In this document: one piece after another, positions 63,284 through 64,000 of the stretch
Position numbering within the stretch: the stretch's first letter is position 1
How the letters are laid out: the number at the start of each line of letters is the position of its first letter
From: Epiperipatus broadwayi
Lineage: Eukaryota; Onychophora; Udeonychophora; Euonychophora; Peripatidae
NCBI GenBank assembly: GCA_028023455.1
Contig: JAQFVV010012499.1
Coordinates: 556,001 to 620,000 of the forward strand
Length of the DNA stretch: 64,000 nt
Direction: 5' to 3'
Notes under the pieces: model-generated
Told to the model about the DNA's origin: nothing
Databases searched by the model: none
What the model saw: only the letters and a program-made list of their open reading frames with translations
Made by a program: the position numbers and the translations under genes

Positions 63284-64000
63284 AAATCTTAAATATTTTT
63301 ATTTATGTATTTAATTATATATTCTTGTTTGTAATGTATTTAGTGTTAAAAGGCTATTGAACAATCGATTTGCAAATAAAATATAAAGATCAAACTACAT
63401 GGTATTTAAAATTGTATATTTTGGGTAAAAAATGATCACATGACAGGTAATATAGTTTAAATTAATTTTAAAATTTTATTATGCAACTTTTTATTTTTGG
63501 TCAGTAAAGCTGCATTTGTTAAAACATCACAGAAAGGTTAAACTGAATGTTTATTGAATTTAAATATATTGAATATTTTGTTATGCATTTTATTATGGAA
63601 TTAGTATACTGCTGATAAGTATTATCTATCATTAATTACTTCTGTGTGAATAATTACTATTCCAATTTTGCTATGTATTTGTTTATGTTTTTTGTTTTTG
63701 TTTAATGTTTGCGCTTGTAGTGTAGTCATTGTTGATTTTGGAATTTTGATTGTTATTGTGTTGGCTGATCATGACCTGATGAATTGTGATAATTGTTATC
63801 TGTTGCATATCCATGTAAACTCATGTTGGGACGTACTTTTTCTTCACCCTATATGGAAGTGTTAAATTGTTATCATGATTACTTATGTAGATGCCCATAC
63901 AATTTTGAGTTTATCAAGGCCTATATCATTTAACTGGTAATTTTATATGTATTATTATTAAAAAGGGATTAACTGCCCCTTCTCTTTTATATCCTTATGG
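63284..64000. other. AT-rich non-coding stretch
   Basis: The plus ORF at 63,668-63,865 (65 codons; Cys, Val and Leu rich) has no recognised family. Nothing else supported to the window end. Confidence 0.45.

Overview
This is about 64 kb of very AT-rich (roughly three quarters A+T by eye) eukaryotic DNA with no convincing host gene. There are no operons, no dense ORFs and no bacterial signals. It is dominated by long non-coding AT-rich stretches, simple-sequence arrays of hundreds of bases, and decayed transposable elements. The combination of APE-type LINEs, Penelope-like elements with GIY-YIG domains, a Ty3/gypsy remnant, a Tigger/pogo-like DNA element and many fold-back repeats points to an invertebrate animal genome. 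I cannot name the species. The poly-Leu/Tyr/Val/Asn open frames over the microsatellites are translation artefacts.

Layout. 0.7-1.0, 13.0-13.25, 19.47-19.75 and 57.06-57.26 kb hold four copies of one dispersed fold-back family, three of them flanked by 11-12 bp target-site duplications. 3.6-4.9 kb holds small inverted repeats and a Penelope-like GIY-YIG fragment. 14.06-14.53, 38.50-38.66 and 50.3/50.9 kb share a second module that occurs as inverted pairs. 15.27-15.53 kb is a (TAA)n array. 20.0-22.4 kb holds a decayed Penelope-like element meeting a second, oppositely oriented copy of its 3' end. 22.47-22.72 kb is a fold-back element. 24.3-35.5 kb is the main block: two related LINEs on the minus strand, LINE-B (near full length) and LINE-A (5'-truncated), lying end to end and separated and flanked by (TTA/TAA)n arrays. 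36.6-37.2 kb is another Penelope-like fragment with a tandem expansion inside its GIY-YIG domain. 42.3-43.95 kb is a Ty3/gypsy pol remnant (RT, RNase H, integrase order). 51.28-51.94 kb is a 509-bp (TTC/GAA)n array followed by mixed triplets, and 52.2-55.4 kb is a third, older LINE copy (LINE-C) on the plus strand. 55.8-56.4 kb is a compound tetranucleotide array. 58.18-59.16 kb is a Tigger/pogo-like non-autonomous element. At 61.9-62.06 kb there is one short, exon-like open segment with plausible splice signals.

How the parts relate. LINE-A and LINE-B share protein sequence, a common 3' terminus and (TAA)n tails, and each has (TAA)n at both ends. This suggests a lineage that inserts into, or seeds, TAA microsatellites. 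LINE-B ORF1 also carries an AT-hook-like motif, which might bear on targeting. The two fold-back families have target-site duplications (11-16 bp) longer than typical TIR transposons give, so their mobilisation mechanism is open. Everything else is best read as neutral decay products.
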